The notes: generated by a model not told the origin, from the sequence alone. A stretch of DNA of 64,000 bases from Onthophagus taurus (GCF_036711975.1 NC_091976.1:14880001-14944000); one strand, 5' to 3'. Numbered from the stretch's first letter, positions 23,158 through 34,491 are shown. Made by a program: numbers and translations.

Positions 23158-23376
23158 TGGATTAGTAACAGTGAAGACATTAAAAATTAAAAAAAAAATT
23201 CGTGAATTGCATCATCTTGGCTGGGGTCCGGCGATCGGAACTTGGTTCTTCTCTTCGACAACGACACGAGGTCAACTCATCGGCGGCGGTCACTGGTGGG
23301 TTCCTGAAAGAAAACACAAAACGTAAACTAAGTCCTTTTTTATTTTTATCCTTTTTCGTGAGTATTGCTTCACAAA

Positions 23377-26300
23377 ATGGAGGAACTCAAACCTCTGTTG
23401 GCAAAAAAGAAACTGCTCAAGGCACAATTAACGCGTTTCGGGACGTTTCTCGAAAAAATTACAACGGAAAAATTAAACGAATTGAAAATCAGATTACAAA
23501 ACATTAAAGAGATTTTGCATGAGTTTAACAAAATACAAAACGCGATCGATTTACTAAACAAAGACGACGAGTATAATGACGAATACGAAATATTTGAAAC
23601 AAAATATTATGAATTAATAGCAGAGGCGACAACATTTATTCAAGAGCGAGATAATGACACCGTATGTAAAAGCGCTATAAACGATGAAACGATCGGTTCG
23701 GCGGGGGCTGCGACGGCTTATGCACCGAGCGACGGTTATTTTCATAAAAATGTTAAACTTCCTACGTTGGATTTGCCTAAATTTTACGGAGATTATGATC
23801 AATGGATATATTTTCACGATACTTTTAAATCGCTTGTTGACAATGACAACTATGTAGATGACATCAATAAATTTCATTATTTATTTAGTTGCTTAAAAGG
23901 TGAAGCAGCGAATATCATTCAATCTCTTGAAATCACAAAGGAAAATTACAAGATTGCTTGGGATATGTTGCGTCAAAGATACGAAAATAAGGCGGTTATA
24001 GTAAAAACACACGTTAAGGCTTTGTTTGAATTACCGATGGTTACAAAAGAAGCTCATCAAAACTTAAGACGTTTAATTGATAGTTATAACAGGCACACTC
24101 GTTCTTTAAAGGCCTTAGGTGAACCAGTAGAGCACTGGAGCACGTTGCTTACACATTTGATTTTTAAGAAATTGGATGACGCTTCTAAAATGAAATGGGA
24201 GGAGCACGCGGGGCAGACATTTAATAATGATGTACCAAACATAAAAAGTATGATATATTTTCTTACAAATAGATGCAGTATTCTGGAAACCATAGAAGGT
24301 CATAACAAAACGAATAAACATATAGGACAAAAGAAGAATGAGCGTACTATTGCAAATTTAGCCACGAACAACAAAACGTGCGTTTTTTGTGAATCGGGCG
24401 ATCATATCATTTACGGTTGTAATAAATTCAAAGCATTAACTACAAGCAAAAGAGTTGAGGAAGTTAAAAAACTCAGGCTTTGCTTAAATTGCCTTCGTTC
24501 GGGACATTTCTCGATGGATTGCAAATCTTTGTCCACATGTAAGGCTTGTAAGCAAAAACATAACACGCTTTTGCATTATGATACACAAACAAATACACAC
24601 ACAACTGAAAAACGTGTTACAACCGCACATACCATGAAAGCATTGGAGAATACTTCGATAATTTTAGCAACCGCGCAGGTTCACATCAAAGATGCGACTG
24701 GAAAATGGTGTGAGGCTAGGGCACTTTTAGATTCTGGCTCGCAGTCGAATTTTATGACAATGAAGCTTGTAGAAAAATTGCAATTACATACTTACAATTT
24801 AAACGTACCGGTAACAGGTATTAGTCAATGCAACCTTAATGTTAAGTATGGAACGAATACCAAGATTAAGTCTATATATAACTCATACACCATTGATTTA
24901 TCATTTTTGGTTATAAGAGATATAACTGATAACTTGCCAAATGTTCCAATAAACATCAAAGAATTAGAAATACCGCGACACATTAGGTTAGCTGATCCGA
25001 AATTCCATCAACCAGGAGAAATAGATATTTTAATAGGCGCTGGCTTATTCGCTGAATTGTTGTCTATGGGTCAAATTAAACTCGGAATTGGTTTACCTGT
25101 TCTACAGAAATCAACACTGGGATGGATCGTATCCGGGCCTATGAGTACAAATTTAAGACAAAAGGTGCGCAGCAACGTATGTATAAATAACTGCGAGATT
25201 CAAAGGGCCTTGGAAAAATTTTGGAAGGTTGAAGAGTGTACGGCACAAATGGTTTTTTCTGCGGAGGAAAAATATTGTGAGAATCTGTATCAACAGACGA
25301 CCACAAGGGACAACAATGGACATTTTGTGGTACAACTGCCAACGAAAGATAATATTAGCGAATTAGGAACATCGTTTGAAACTGCTGAAGCAAGATTTGT
25401 AAATTTGGAACGAAAGTTATTCAAGAATCAAGAATTATGGAAACAATACTCCGAATTCATGAGTGCATATCAAGAATTAGGACACATGACAAGAGTAAAT
25501 CGCGACGATACATATGCGTATTATTTACCTCATCACGCAGTAATTAAAGATACAAGCAGCACTACGAGGCTCAGAGTAGTATTTGACGCTTCGACAAAAA
25601 CAAGTACTGGCATTTCACTGAATGATACTCTAATGGTTGGACCTACGATACAACAGGAATTATTTTCCATTCTCTGTAGGTTTAGAGAACATAATTACGT
25701 ATTAACCGGTGACATTGCAAAGATGTATAGACAGGTAAACATCATACCTAGTCAGAGAAATTTACAACGTATTATATGGCGACAAAGTCCTGAACATGAT
25801 TTGGAGCATTTTCAATTAAACACGGTAACGTACGGCACCGCATCAGCATCATTTTTGGCAATTCGCAGTCTGCATCAAGTTGGCATAAATATTCAAAATA
25901 AACATCCTAACATAGCTAAAGTTATAATCGACGATTTCTATGTTGATGACCTTATTACAGGTTCAAAGACTTTGGAAGAAGCATTGAAATTAAAAAATGA
26001 CTTAAGTGAGATCTTAAATGGTTGCGGATTTGAATTGCGGAAATGGAATTCGAATTCACAAGAAATTCTGCAAGGAAGCGATGAAACAAGCGTGGATTAT
26101 CTAATAGGTGACTCTAAGGATGTAAAAACGCTGGGAATTTTATGGTGCTCACAAGACGATACACTTAAGTATTCAATTAAACCTATAGTTGAATACGGGA
26201 AATTAACGAAACGTATTATTCTGTCAATTATTGCTCAGATATTTGACCCACTTGGTATTGTATCTCCTTCTACGATCAAAGCAAAGGTAGTTTTACAGCG

Positions 26301-28488
26301 TTTGTGGCAGCTGGGAATCACGTGGGATGAAGCTGTACCTATCGAACTTTACACATCATTCAAGAGGCTTTATGAGGAATTGCAATATTTGGCAAAACTA
26401 CAAATTGATCGACACATTTTGCTAACAGATTTTGCAATGGTAGAAATGCATGGTTTCAGCGATGCTTCTGAAATGGCTTACGGAGCATGTATTTACATTA
26501 AAACCATAAACCAAACTAAAACAAAGATTCGTTTATTGTGCGCCAAATCGAGAGTAGCACCTTTACGGAAAATTTCATTGCCGAGATTGGAACTCAATGG
26601 TTGTTTATTGTTGGCAGAACTAGTGAAAAAACTACTTGATTCATTAAACACAGAAATTACTAAGGTTTATCTCTGGACTGATTCCACCATAGCGCTTGCT
26701 TGGATACATGCGGATCCTTCGAGATGGCAAACATTTGTTGCAAACCGCGTATCGCAAATACAAGAACTAACAGCACATGCACAATGGAAGCACGTAACCA
26801 GTGCAGAGAACCCTGCAGATTTGATTTCTAGAGGTATCGAGACTTCTCAATTAATAAAGTCTAACCTTTGGTGGGAGGGGCCGAAATGGTTAAAGAGTAA
26901 AACTTATCCTGATATTGACATGAACTTTCCTAAGGAGTTACCAGAAAAGAAAAAAAATAAACTAACTTTCCATTGTACAATTACATGCGACATTTTTGAT
27001 AAATATTCATCATTAAATAAATTAAAAAGAGTTGTTGCGTATTGCATGCGCTTCTACAATAATTTGAGAGAACCTAATGAAAATAAAATAAAGGCAAAAT
27101 TAACTACACTAGAGTTAGAAAGCGCGTTTATGCGACTTTTGAAAGTCATGCAAAGACAGGAATTCAAAACTGAGATTGATTTATTGATGGCTAAAAAGAA
27201 TTTGCCTAAAAGTAGTAAATTATTGTCTTTGAATCCAATGTACGAAGATGGATTGTTAAGAGTTGGTGGTAGATTGCGTAATTCAGAATATGACTACGAC
27301 ATCAAACATCCAATCATATTGGCTAAAGGACATCCTTTGACTAATTTAATTATACGTGAGGAACATTTGAGAAATTTGCACCTTGGCCCACAGGGACTTT
27401 TATCTTGCATCAGACAAAGATTTTGGCCTGTTGGCGGTTTAACTGTCGTGAAGGGGGTGATTGGGAGATGTATTGTATGTTTTAGAACTAAACCAGTAAG
27501 TCCCAGTTATTTGATGGGTGATTTACCTAGAGATCGCACATCGGCTATAAGACCATTTTATGTAGTGGGTATAGATTTTGCTGGCCCATTCAACAGCAAA
27601 GATGGGAAATTAAGAAACAGAACTATCATTAAATCATATGTGTGTTTATTTGTGTGTTTTGCAACCAAAGCAGTACATATTGAGGTGGTATCAGACCTAA
27701 GCACCGATTCATTTTTAAACGCATTCAAGAGATTCGTATCTCGACGAGGTTTATGTAAACGAGTTTACACGGATAATGCAACTAACTTCGTTGGCGCTAA
27801 GAATTATCTCAACGAGTTGAAAAAAGTAATCGACTATAACAACGATAAACTTGAAAGATTTTGCTTGAGAAATAACATAGATTGGCAATTTATTCCGGCA
27901 CGTTCTCCGCATTTTGGAGGTTTATGGGAGTCTGCTATCAAATCGGCTAAATCGCATTTTATACGAATTATTGGCTGTAACGTTTTAACCTTTGAAGAGT
28001 TAACAACAATTTTTACTCAAATCGAAGCAATACTAAATTCTAGACCACTTACTCCTTTATCCACACATCCTGATGATTTCTTGGCTCTTACCCCGGGACA
28101 TTTTCTCATTGGAGAACCTCTTAATACGATTCCTCAGCGAGACGTTATGGATATCCCCTTCAACAGACTGAATCAATTCAACAAACTTCAACAAATGTAT
28201 CAACATTTCTGGCGAAGATGGTCTATGGAATACATCAACATCCTACAACAAAGAGGCAGATGGTCTCAAGCTGTTGGAGAAAACGTTAAGATTGGACAGC
28301 TAATATTACTCAAGGAAGACAACACTCCACCGTTGAAATGGCGACTGGGAAGAATTCTTGAAGTTCATCCTGGCAGTGATAATATTGTGCGAGTTATTAG
28401 TGTAAAAACAACCAGTGGTGTTGTGAAGCGGGCTGTTAAAAAGGTGTGCGTTCTTCCTATAGACGTTGAAGTACCTAAAAAACTATAA
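23377..28488 (+). CDS. BEL/Pao gag-pol polyprotein, intact
   Basis: A single uninterrupted 1703-residue frame. The ATG at 23377 is chosen over an upstream in-frame TTG because it has a good context (ACAAAATGG). The N-terminal Gag-like region is followed by three zinc knuckles starting at residues 335 (CX2CX4HX4C), 369 (CX2CX4HX4C) and 388 (C/H variant). The retroviral-type aspartic protease has its active site LLDSGSQSNF with Asp452. The reverse transcriptase has catalytic YVDD at 855-858. The RNase H first acidic residue is near Asp1029 (GFSDASEMAYGA). Next come an integrase HHCC zinc region (about 1310-1375) and the core with Asp1400, Asp1466 and Glu1518. A C-terminal domain typical of BEL/Pao (RRWSMEYINILQQR, then LKWRLGRI) closes the protein. 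All catalytic residues are present. Together they make a virus-like particle, copy the RNA and integrate the cDNA. Gag and Pol are fused without a frameshift, usual for this superfamily. Confidence 0.95.
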   Translation: MEELKPLLAKKKLLKAQLTRFGTFLEKITTEKLNELKIRLQNIKEILHEFNKIQNAIDLLNKDDEYNDEYEIFETKYYELIAEATTFIQERDNDTVCKSAINDETIGSAGAATAYAPSDGYFHKNVKLPTLDLPKFYGDYDQWIYFHDTFKSLVDNDNYVDDINKFHYLFSCLKGEAANIIQSLEITKENYKIAWDMLRQRYENKAVIVKTHVKALFELPMVTKEAHQNLRRLIDSYNRHTRSLKALGEPVEHWSTLLTHLIFKKLDDASKMKWEEHAGQTFNNDVPNIKSMIYFLTNRCSILETIEGHNKTNKHIGQKKNERTIANLATNNKTCVFCESGDHIIYGCNKFKALTTSKRVEEVKKLRLCLNCLRSGHFSMDCKSLSTCKACKQKHNTLLHYDTQTNTHTTEKRVTTAHTMKALENTSIILATAQVHIKDATGKWCEARALLDSGSQSNFMTMKLVEKLQLHTYNLNVPVTGISQCNLNVKYGTNTKIKSIYNSYTIDLSFLVIRDITDNLPNVPINIKELEIPRHIRLADPKFHQPGEIDILIGAGLFAELLSMGQIKLGIGLPVLQKSTLGWIVSGPMSTNLRQKVRSNVCINNCEIQRALEKFWKVEECTAQMVFSAEEKYCENLYQQTTTRDNNGHFVVQLPTKDNISELGTSFETAEARFVNLERKLFKNQELWKQYSEFMSAYQELGHMTRVNRDDTYAYYLPHHAVIKDTSSTTRLRVVFDASTKTSTGISLNDTLMVGPTIQQELFSILCRFREHNYVLTGDIAKMYRQVNIIPSQRNLQRIIWRQSPEHDLEHFQLNTVTYGTASASFLAIRSLHQVGINIQNKHPNIAKVIIDDFYVDDLITGSKTLEEALKLKNDLSEILNGCGFELRKWNSNSQEILQGSDETSVDYLIGDSKDVKTLGILWCSQDDTLKYSIKPIVEYGKLTKRIILSIIAQIFDPLGIVSPSTIKAKVVLQRLWQLGITWDEAVPIELYTSFKRLYEELQYLAKLQIDRHILLTDFAMVEMHGFSDASEMAYGACIYIKTINQTKTKIRLLCAKSRVAPLRKISLPRLELNGCLLLAELVKKLLDSLNTEITKVYLWTDSTIALAWIHADPSRWQTFVANRVSQIQELTAHAQWKHVTSAENPADLISRGIETSQLIKSNLWWEGPKWLKSKTYPDIDMNFPKELPEKKKNKLTFHCTITCDIFDKYSSLNKLKRVVAYCMRFYNNLREPNENKIKAKLTTLELESAFMRLLKVMQRQEFKTEIDLLMAKKNLPKSSKLLSLNPMYEDGLLRVGGRLRNSEYDYDIKHPIILAKGHPLTNLIIREEHLRNLHLGPQGLLSCIRQRFWPVGGLTVVKGVIGRCIVCFRTKPVSPSYLMGDLPRDRTSAIRPFYVVGIDFAGPFNSKDGKLRNRTIIKSYVCLFVCFATKAVHIEVVSDLSTDSFLNAFKRFVSRRGLCKRVYTDNATNFVGAKNYLNELKKVIDYNNDKLERFCLRNNIDWQFIPARSPHFGGLWESAIKSAKSHFIRIIGCNVLTFEELTTIFTQIEAILNSRPLTPLSTHPDDFLALTPGHFLIGEPLNTIPQRDVMDIPFNRLNQFNKLQQMYQHFWRRWSMEYINILQQRGRWSQAVGENVKIGQLILLKEDNTPPLKWRLGRILEVHPGSDNIVRVISVKTTSGVVKRAVKKVCVLPIDVEVPKKL

Positions 28489-28561
28489 CATGTAATATTT
28501 AGATTTTCGTTATACTTACCTATTTTTATCTTGAAAGTTAGTACTTTCAACGGCGGCGGTA

Positions 28562-28767
28562 TGTTGAGTTAGTAACATTAATATTTTTAAGTTTTGAGTA
28601 CTGTTGGGTTGGTAGTATTGAAAACGGTGCACATTGCGCACAACACGAAGCGGGTGTCATGGCGAAGACGCGAGTTAACGGTCATGGCATGTAAAGATTT
28701 AATCATTTATACTTGAATATATTAAAATACAGCAGAAACTAAAAAGTGGATTTATTCCCCAAAAACA
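28562..28767 (+). repeat. 3' LTR of the BEL/Pao element
   Basis: Same 206-bp sequence as the 5' LTR with A instead of G at 28705. Followed by the duplicated target TATAG. Confidence 0.95.
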
Positions 28768-28772
28768 TATAG

Positions 28773-29700
28773 AATGTAAATGCAATAAAACTGTGTGTAT
28801 TTATAGATGGATTTTTTTAATTTTCAGCTCTACCGGTTTCGATCAATACATTTAATCATCTTCATATTCAGACAATATTTCAGACATATTTTTAAAAGAC
28901 ATATTAGTTAGTTAATTAAGCTGTTATTCTCTTAATCTTGATTATTTAACTCTTCTCTTCCTTGTTACCCAGTTATTAATTCAGAAATATCCAATAAGCC
29001 TACCATGCAACAATATGCGCTATGTGTTTCTTTTCTTTTATTTTTGAGGTTATGTATGTGTAGTGAAGTTAGCTGGTTTTATACATTTTAAATTTAAATT
29101 AATTTGTGAACAAAAAATTTAATCTGTATTATCGTCATTGTTTAAAATTATCTAATTAGTACCAGGTTCTGTCACTTTGTTATGTCTTAATTGTTTGTGG
29201 TGTTGTAAGGTTTGTCAAGGGTATATGATGTGGAAAATGGAAAATGGATCCGGTAGGAAAGGTGTAGATTTTAGGGTGACGAAGGGATTTTTGATTGTCA
29301 TTGGACCCAAAATGTTGCGATGTTCCTATTACAACCTTATAGGACATCCTCGTTCACTTGGGTTTTTTTTTGAACATCAAATAGAACATCTTCTTAATGG
29401 ATGTGTTTAATCCATTAAGAGACGAGTAAAAATTTTCAAGATTGGTGGAATCTAGAGTTTAGCTTGAGGATGTTTTCCAGATAGGATGTATTTCAGGTAG
29501 TATTTGACATCTTCCCTTAGTGTAAAGTGTAGCTACCGTCTACCTTTTACTGGACACCTTTATTGAAAACTTCGCTTTTTATTGACTATTCGGGAGACTA
29601 TTCCGAAACTACGATTTTTCAAAAACTTTTAATGTTAATCGAAAACGTTGAAATACTTGAAAATGTTAAATATATCGGGCAACATTATAAGGTTATAAGA
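28773..29700. other. AT-rich flank, no gene
   Basis: Contains a degenerate hammerhead-like hairpin (28832-28865) just beyond the BEL insertion. The plus frame at 29177-29410 has no motif and is not called. Confidence 0.4.
28832..28865 (-). ncRNA. Hammerhead-like hairpin, copy D (degenerate)
   Basis: The minus strand reads ATGAAGA-T-GATTAA...TTGATC-GAA followed by the palindrome ACCGGT. The first core base is A instead of C and helix II has one mismatch, so it is probably inactive. Confidence 0.3.
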
Positions 29701-29719
29701 ACTAAATATGACTTTTCAA

Positions 29720-30181
29720 AATCGATCATCTCCCTTCTTACCCTGCCACGCAAGCTTAATCCTATAATAGTTCTTAGGGTTCTCATCCCTGTGGCTCTCA
29801 TGATTTGTTTGGTTGTTGATGTTTCGGCTCTTGTGCCGGTTGCGTATGTTAGCAGTGGTCTTACACAGGGTTTATGAATCTTTACTTTTGCTTTTTACCG
29901 TCATGTGTTTTTCCGCCATTTGATGTCCCGTAGGCGGATATATCTGCGGCTTTGGTTGCCTGTGATTTCTCTTCATGTCTGGTGTTATTGCATAACCTGT
30001 CGGATCGACTTTCCCATCGACCTCCAATTTGCATCGTGTTGAGGCTATGGAAATGACCATTGATTATGTTTTCTGGGTAGAAATTTGCATGTTGAATTGT
30101 TTTGCGGTTGTTTTCAGTTTGAACAGCATACATCGTCAGCGCAGCTCTTGATCTGTATTTTACAATTTCCCATTTTGTCAC
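29720..30181 (-). mobile_element. Non-LTR RT C-terminal fragment
   Basis: Minus-strand translation reads KPCVRPLLTYATGTRAETST then KQIMRATGMRTLRTIIGLSL at about 29880-29750, the RPxLTYgxETR...LR...MRxLRxI block that follows the RT fingers in RTE-like elements. The upstream part (30181-29890) is in a shifted frame. Confidence 0.6.
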
Positions 30182-30369
30182 CTCTATTAGTGCTCGTGAC
30201 GCTACTTATAATTTGGTCTAAACTAAACGACTCCCCCCGCCTAATTCCGGTTAATACTCCGGCATAATGCCGGCGATTTTCTCCGTTAGTCCAACGCGGT
30301 TTTTTTTTGGAAATATTTCTATGAAATTTGCATATTCCTGCTATTATGTAATATTATCTATTTAATACA

Positions 30370-30720
30370 TCAGTATACGGGTTTAGACGTACAGTCTGTT
30401 AATTAATTATCGTAGCCGACGTCATCATTGCAAGTATGCAACCAATATCACAGTGCAATACGCATCATACGCAAATCGCGTATTGCTATAAAAATACTGT
30501 GATATTGGTTGCATACTTGCAATGATGACGTCGGGTTTGATAATTAATTAACACATGGTACGTCTTTTAAGACGGCTAAACCGGAAATGTTTCTAGTTCT
30601 AGATTTAGTGTTAGTACTACTATTAGTTTAATAAAAACACATGTATAACAATCTAGCGCTGGATAACAATTTAAACTAGAACTACCGTCCTTGATTTGTA
30701 TATCGTATAGACAACTCGGG
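30370..30720. repeat. Isolated unit of the TAGTTCTAG palindromic family
   Basis: CGGGTTTAGACGTAC, then AAGACGGCTAAACC, TTTCTAGTTCTAGATTTAGT and AACAATCTAGCGCTGGATAA match the array units at 13-15.7 kb. This shows the family is dispersed rather than a single local array. It carries the MITE in its centre. Confidence 0.65.
30398..30552. mobile_element. Palindromic MITE, copy 1
   Basis: The ends GTTAATTAATTATCGTA and GATAATTAATTAAC are inverted. The arms continue through GCAAGTATGCAACCAATATC to the centre, so nearly the whole 155 bp can fold. It is inserted within a palindromic-array unit (GGGTTTAGACGTACAGTC to the left and ACGTCTTTTAAGACGGC to the right). A related copy lies at 39300-39414. 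Confidence 0.75.
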
Positions 30721-30810
30721 CAATACCCCAAATTTATCTATGAACATGGAATAGAGCAACTTAGGGAATAGCCCAAGTTGGATTCTATCTATGTCATCGA
30801 AAAGATAAAT

Positions 30811-31003
30811 GTTAGCGCTCACAGATTCCATGAGCGCTAACAGTTGTATTTAAATACAGGATGTCTCACATAACTGATTCATTAGAACTTTTTTAGGTTC
30901 CACTATTCGTATAGTTTTGAAATTTTGATTGGGTTGAATTATTCAATTTCATAATAACCTAATTCCATGTTCATAGATAAACTTGGGGTATTCCCCAAGT
31001 TTG
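30811..31003. repeat. Small perfect hairpins near a piggyBac N-terminal fragment
   Basis: GTTAGCGCTCA/TGAGCGCTAAC (11-bp stem, 30811-30841) and AACTTGGGG/CCCCAAGTT (about 30980-31002). The tract CCCAAATTTATCTATGAACA at about 30731 is also repeated inverted near 30965. They may be subterminal repeats of the adjacent piggyBac fragment. Confidence 0.5.
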
Positions 31004-31014
31004 CCTTCCGATGA

Positions 31015-31331
31015 TGAACCTACACATTTAGCAAGTTTGGCTGACTTATCACCTAACGATTCGGGCTCTTCTACTGATGATGTAACAAATTCAAATGGTT
31101 CTACACCTCCTGCTACACCAGCCTTGTAGTCTGAGTTTGATAATGAGTCGGATTGGGCTAACACGGAAACTGATCCCGTAGATGTTCCATTCACGGGGGT
31201 AGCATCGTTTATATCGAATTTGGGCAATAATGCCAAACCTATTGACTACTTCAGATTATTCTTTGACGATGATATAATAAATAGAGTTGCAACTGAAATA
31301 AATAATCGTGCAGTTGTCCTCAAGCTATCCT
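31015..31331 (+). pseudogene. piggyBac transposase N-terminal fragment
   Basis: The plus-strand frame, with one TAG, reads SSTDDVTNSNGSTPPATPAL, then FTGVASFISNLGNNAKPIDY and FRLFFDDDIINRVATEIN. The acidic, Ser/Asp-rich start and the PIDYFRLFFDDxxI motif are the beginning of the DDE_Tnp_1_7 domain of piggyBac transposases. The frame ends where the satellite repeats begin, so catalytic Asp residues are missing. It is a different fragment from those at 32.8 and 56.5 kb. Confidence 0.7.
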
Positions 31332-31778
31332 AAGAATCCGATTTTTCATGATTTTTTAATGACTATCGAAGAAAATTGATAACTTTATAAAATCACAAAA
31401 ATTCTGATTACATTCAAAAATTATTCTCTCAAATTTGAGCAGAGATTTTCGTTATTAGATTCGGTTAGGTGAGTGATAATGTGCAGACTTTGGACTATAA
31501 ATTACGAATATTTCATTAAGATATCTTAAGAATTCGATTTTTTATAGACTATGGAAGAAAATTGACAACTTTATAAAATCACAACAATTCTGGTTACATT
31601 TAACAATTACTATCTCAAATATGAATACAGATTTTCAAATACGGTTAGGTCCATGACAAACTTTGGTCTATAAATTACGGATATTTCATTATGATATCTT
31701 AACAGTTTGATTTTTCATTTATAAAAAAATTTTTCGTTTATAAAATCAGAAAAATTCTGAAATTCTGGTTCTGAGGCG
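31326..31778. repeat. Tandem satellite-like repeat, ~175-195-bp unit
   Basis: Units begin TATCCTAAGAATCCGATTTT (31326), TATCTTAAGAATTCGATTTT (31522) and TATCTTAACAGTTTGATTTT (31695, partial). They share AATTGAyAACTTTATAAAATC and GACTTTGGwCTATAAATTAC blocks. A further copy occurs at 39090-39260. Confidence 0.8.
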
Positions 31779-32785
31779 CATTCTGAGGCGCATGGCTTAA
31801 AAGTAAACTCCAGCAAATCTAATGTGATAGTATTTGGTAACAGAAATCATAGGAAATTTGTTGATGACAATCTTAACATTTGTGTAAATAATCAAGAACT
31901 ACAACACGTACGCACTGTGAAAAATTTGGGTTTGTTAATAGATGATGATTTAAAATTTGATTCACATATAAATAAGTTACTACAGAAATCATATTGCGTA
32001 TTAAAATCCCTTTATCCATATCGGCATGTATTAAATGAGAACAGTAAAAGATTACTGACTGATTCTTTGATTTTATCCAATTGTAATCATTGTGACTCGG
32101 TCTATGGTGCTTGCATAACTGGGGACAATCGAAGACGGGTGCAGTATGTCCAAAATGGGTGCTTAAGACTAATTTATGGAATTCGAAAGTACTGCAGAAT
32201 TTCACATTAGTTAAAAGAATGTGGGTGGCTAAATATGTATAACAGGATCATTTTTCACAGGGGAGCAGTTTATTTTAAAATTTTAAATAAAAAAACAACT
32301 GTTTATCTGAGCAAGAAGATATCGTATCGTACTGACATCCACAATATCAATATTCGTCGAAAAGATGGACTTACAGTTTCTCGTCACGCGTCGGCTTCAT
32401 TTCGGAATTTTTTCACTTATTGTGTGACAAACTTTTGGAATACCCTTCCTCGTTCATTAAAAATATTGAACCTGTCGAGTTTTAAATATAAATACAAGCG
32501 ATATCTCTGTAAGCACCAGATGGAATCAATTTAGGTTTTCTAGAGTAAACTTTTAATTTTTATTTGCTTTATTTGTTATTTGCTTTATTCATGCATTCAA
32601 TTTTTGTTTTTTGTATTTTTTGTCTTGTGCGCTGTATTCATTTTCACTACTTACTTAGAAGCAATATGTTGTGTTCATGGGGACTGGGGGAAGAGCAGAC
32701 ATCACTACTTTGTGATGTTGTCTGACCCAGCCACCTGTTAGCCTTTGCAATTTTGTTGTAATTTATTGTAATCAATAAATCTGCT
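31779..32785 (+). mobile_element. 5'-truncated non-LTR retrotransposon, RT C-terminal half and 3' end
   Basis: The frame from about 31790 reads LKVNSSKSNVIVFG, VKNLGLLIDDDLKFDSHINK, VYGACITGDNRRRVQYVQNG and NTLPRSLKILN. It is interrupted only by a single in-frame TAG at 32208-32210 and ends at 32534. This is the post-catalytic region (thumb and C-terminus) of a Jockey/CR1-group RT. A T-rich 3' UTR follows, ending around the AATCAATAAATCTG sequence near 32780, where homology switches to the piggyBac remnant. The rarity of stops suggests a fairly young copy. Confidence 0.75.
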
Positions 32786-34262
32786 CATACACTCCCGGAC
32801 AGTACGCCGTAGGTTAGGCTTAGTAGATCTTCTCTGCATATGTGGTATCACTAATTCCTTCGCTAAATTTTTCAAAAACATTCTGCGGTTGTGAGTCACT
32901 CCTATGTTGTAGTTTGGATGTTCCTTCGTAAAGACTATACATATATGCATTGAGTGCTACAACATCAATGATGTTGAAGAAAAATGTCATGGGCCATCAT
33001 TTACTTTGCCTCTTCCACGTGTATGTCGACACCATTTGATCCATGATGTCAACACCGCCCTTTGTTTTATTATAATGAGAGATGATTTCAGGCTTCCTCT
33101 TAGCGTCGTCATTGATAGATACGTCGTGGTGCATGGTGCTTTGTAAAATTACGCATTTGTTCTTTTTACGTGCGTAACTTACCATGGATACGTTATTTTG
33201 AAAACAAAACAATGAAGAGTAAACTAAACGATCTTTTGAGGCTTTCATTTCGTTCGGAATGTCACGCTTATTCTGACGTAGTGTACCCACAACAATAATA
33301 TTTTTATCCAACAGATAACTTGCTAGCGGAACACTAGTGAAGAAATTGTCTATCGTGAGATTGCGACCAGAATTATGAATGCCACGCACAAGAGTTTGTA
33401 CTACTTCAAGCCCCAGGTTTTTATGTGGAGGTTCTCCGGGCTGGCGACCAACATAAACTAAACCATCCAAAGCATAACCAGACGTAGATTCACACATCCA
33501 AAATATTTTAAGTCCATATTTTGCCGGTTTACTTGGCATATATTGAACGAATGTGCATCTACCTCTAAACCCAACGAGTTGTTCATCAATAGTTACATTA
33601 GTATCAGGTATGACGCAGGTTTTGCATTGCTGAATGAATAAATCCCAAATGTAGGACACCATTGCTAACTTATCGGTTTCCAAACACGCATTCCGGGTTC
33701 TCTTGTCGTAAAATCTGACGAATCTTCGTATTTCTTCAAAACAAAATATGGACATTGTGAGTCGGTATACAGAATTGGCAAATTCATCACAAAATAATTC
33801 TCTCGCAGGAACATCCCAGCTTCTGTCAACTCCCGCATGAATAAGTAAACTACAGATTGCAAGAAATTCATCAACAGTTACATCTTTCCACGGTTTTCCT
33901 TTTGCTCCATAAACACGTTTGCCCTCTAAATTAGTACAGTTCACAATTTGTTGTACAATAACTGGAGTTACAAATAACTGAAACGCTTGTTTTGGTGTTG
34001 CAGCCATATGTTTCCTTGCTAGTCCTGGCGTACGACGAATACATAATGTTGTGTGGTTAAATTTTATTTTTTGCTGGAGGTTCCAAACTAAACACCAGAC
34101 CATTTGGAGCAATGTAACCGCTCGTTGAAGGCTTACCAATATCATCAACATCATACTCTGAATTATCGTCACCATGATCAGAACCAATTCGAAATTTCTA
34201 TCTTCTGTGTCATCATTTTCTGCTTTTAACACTTCACTTTCTTCAGAAGGCAGATCATCACA
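32785..34262 (-). pseudogene. piggyBac transposase pseudogene
   Basis: A 411-codon open stretch (34232-32997) covers the DDE_Tnp_1_7 domain. It has VTIDEQLVGFRGRCTF (first catalytic Asp), LTIDNFFTSVPLASYL (second) and KGGVDIMDQMVSTYTWKR (third), all present. Breaks: two compensating frameshifts near 34190 and 34065 place part of the acidic N-terminus in another frame. An in-frame TGA lies at 32997-32999 between KRQSK and WPMTFFF. A further ~4-base shift near 32945 precedes the C-terminal HNRRMFLKNLAKELVIPHMQ block (32950-32785). The terminal Cys-rich domain seen in many relatives is absent or lost at the LINE boundary. With intact catalytic residues but four lesions, it is a moderately young dead copy. 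Confidence 0.9.
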
Positions 34263-34491
34263 TTCTCACGCTTTTCACATTCCTTTTTAACGCCATTATC
34301 ATAGGTATCTCACAAGTTCACTCAATCCAACTTCTATTCCAACTGAATGAAAAACAGCTGCACCTACTTTTATACATCCAACAGTAATGCACGTTTTAAC
34401 TTGCACAGACACGCACAATTCCGCGCAGCAGTGTTTGACAAATTATAATAACCCTCAACCTGTAATGAACAAGTTGACACTTGTTCTATAG

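Larger units (their letters stand above)
22937..28767 (+). mobile_element. Complete BEL/Pao LTR retrotransposon
   Basis: Two 206-bp direct LTRs (TG...CA) bound an internal region with one long polyprotein. The 5-bp target duplication TATAG lies at 22932-22936 and 28768-28772. The LTRs differ at one base (G at 23080, A at 28705), so the insertion is recent. A tRNA-type primer site follows the 5' LTR. A GGCGGCGGT run precedes the 3' LTR in place of a clear polypurine tract. The domain order Gag, protease, RT, RNase H, integrase is that of BEL/Pao. No envelope-type ORF follows pol. Confidence 0.97.

Noticed and set aside
23365..23376. Upstream in-frame TTG as start of the BEL polyprotein
   Set aside because: TTG starts are not expected in an animal nuclear gene. 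The ATG at 23377 has good context.
29177..29410. 77-residue plus-strand frame
   Set aside because: No motif, no promoter or splice support, AT-rich background.
30949..31236. 95-residue minus-strand frame
   Set aside because: The plus strand carries a recognisable piggyBac N-terminus at the same place.
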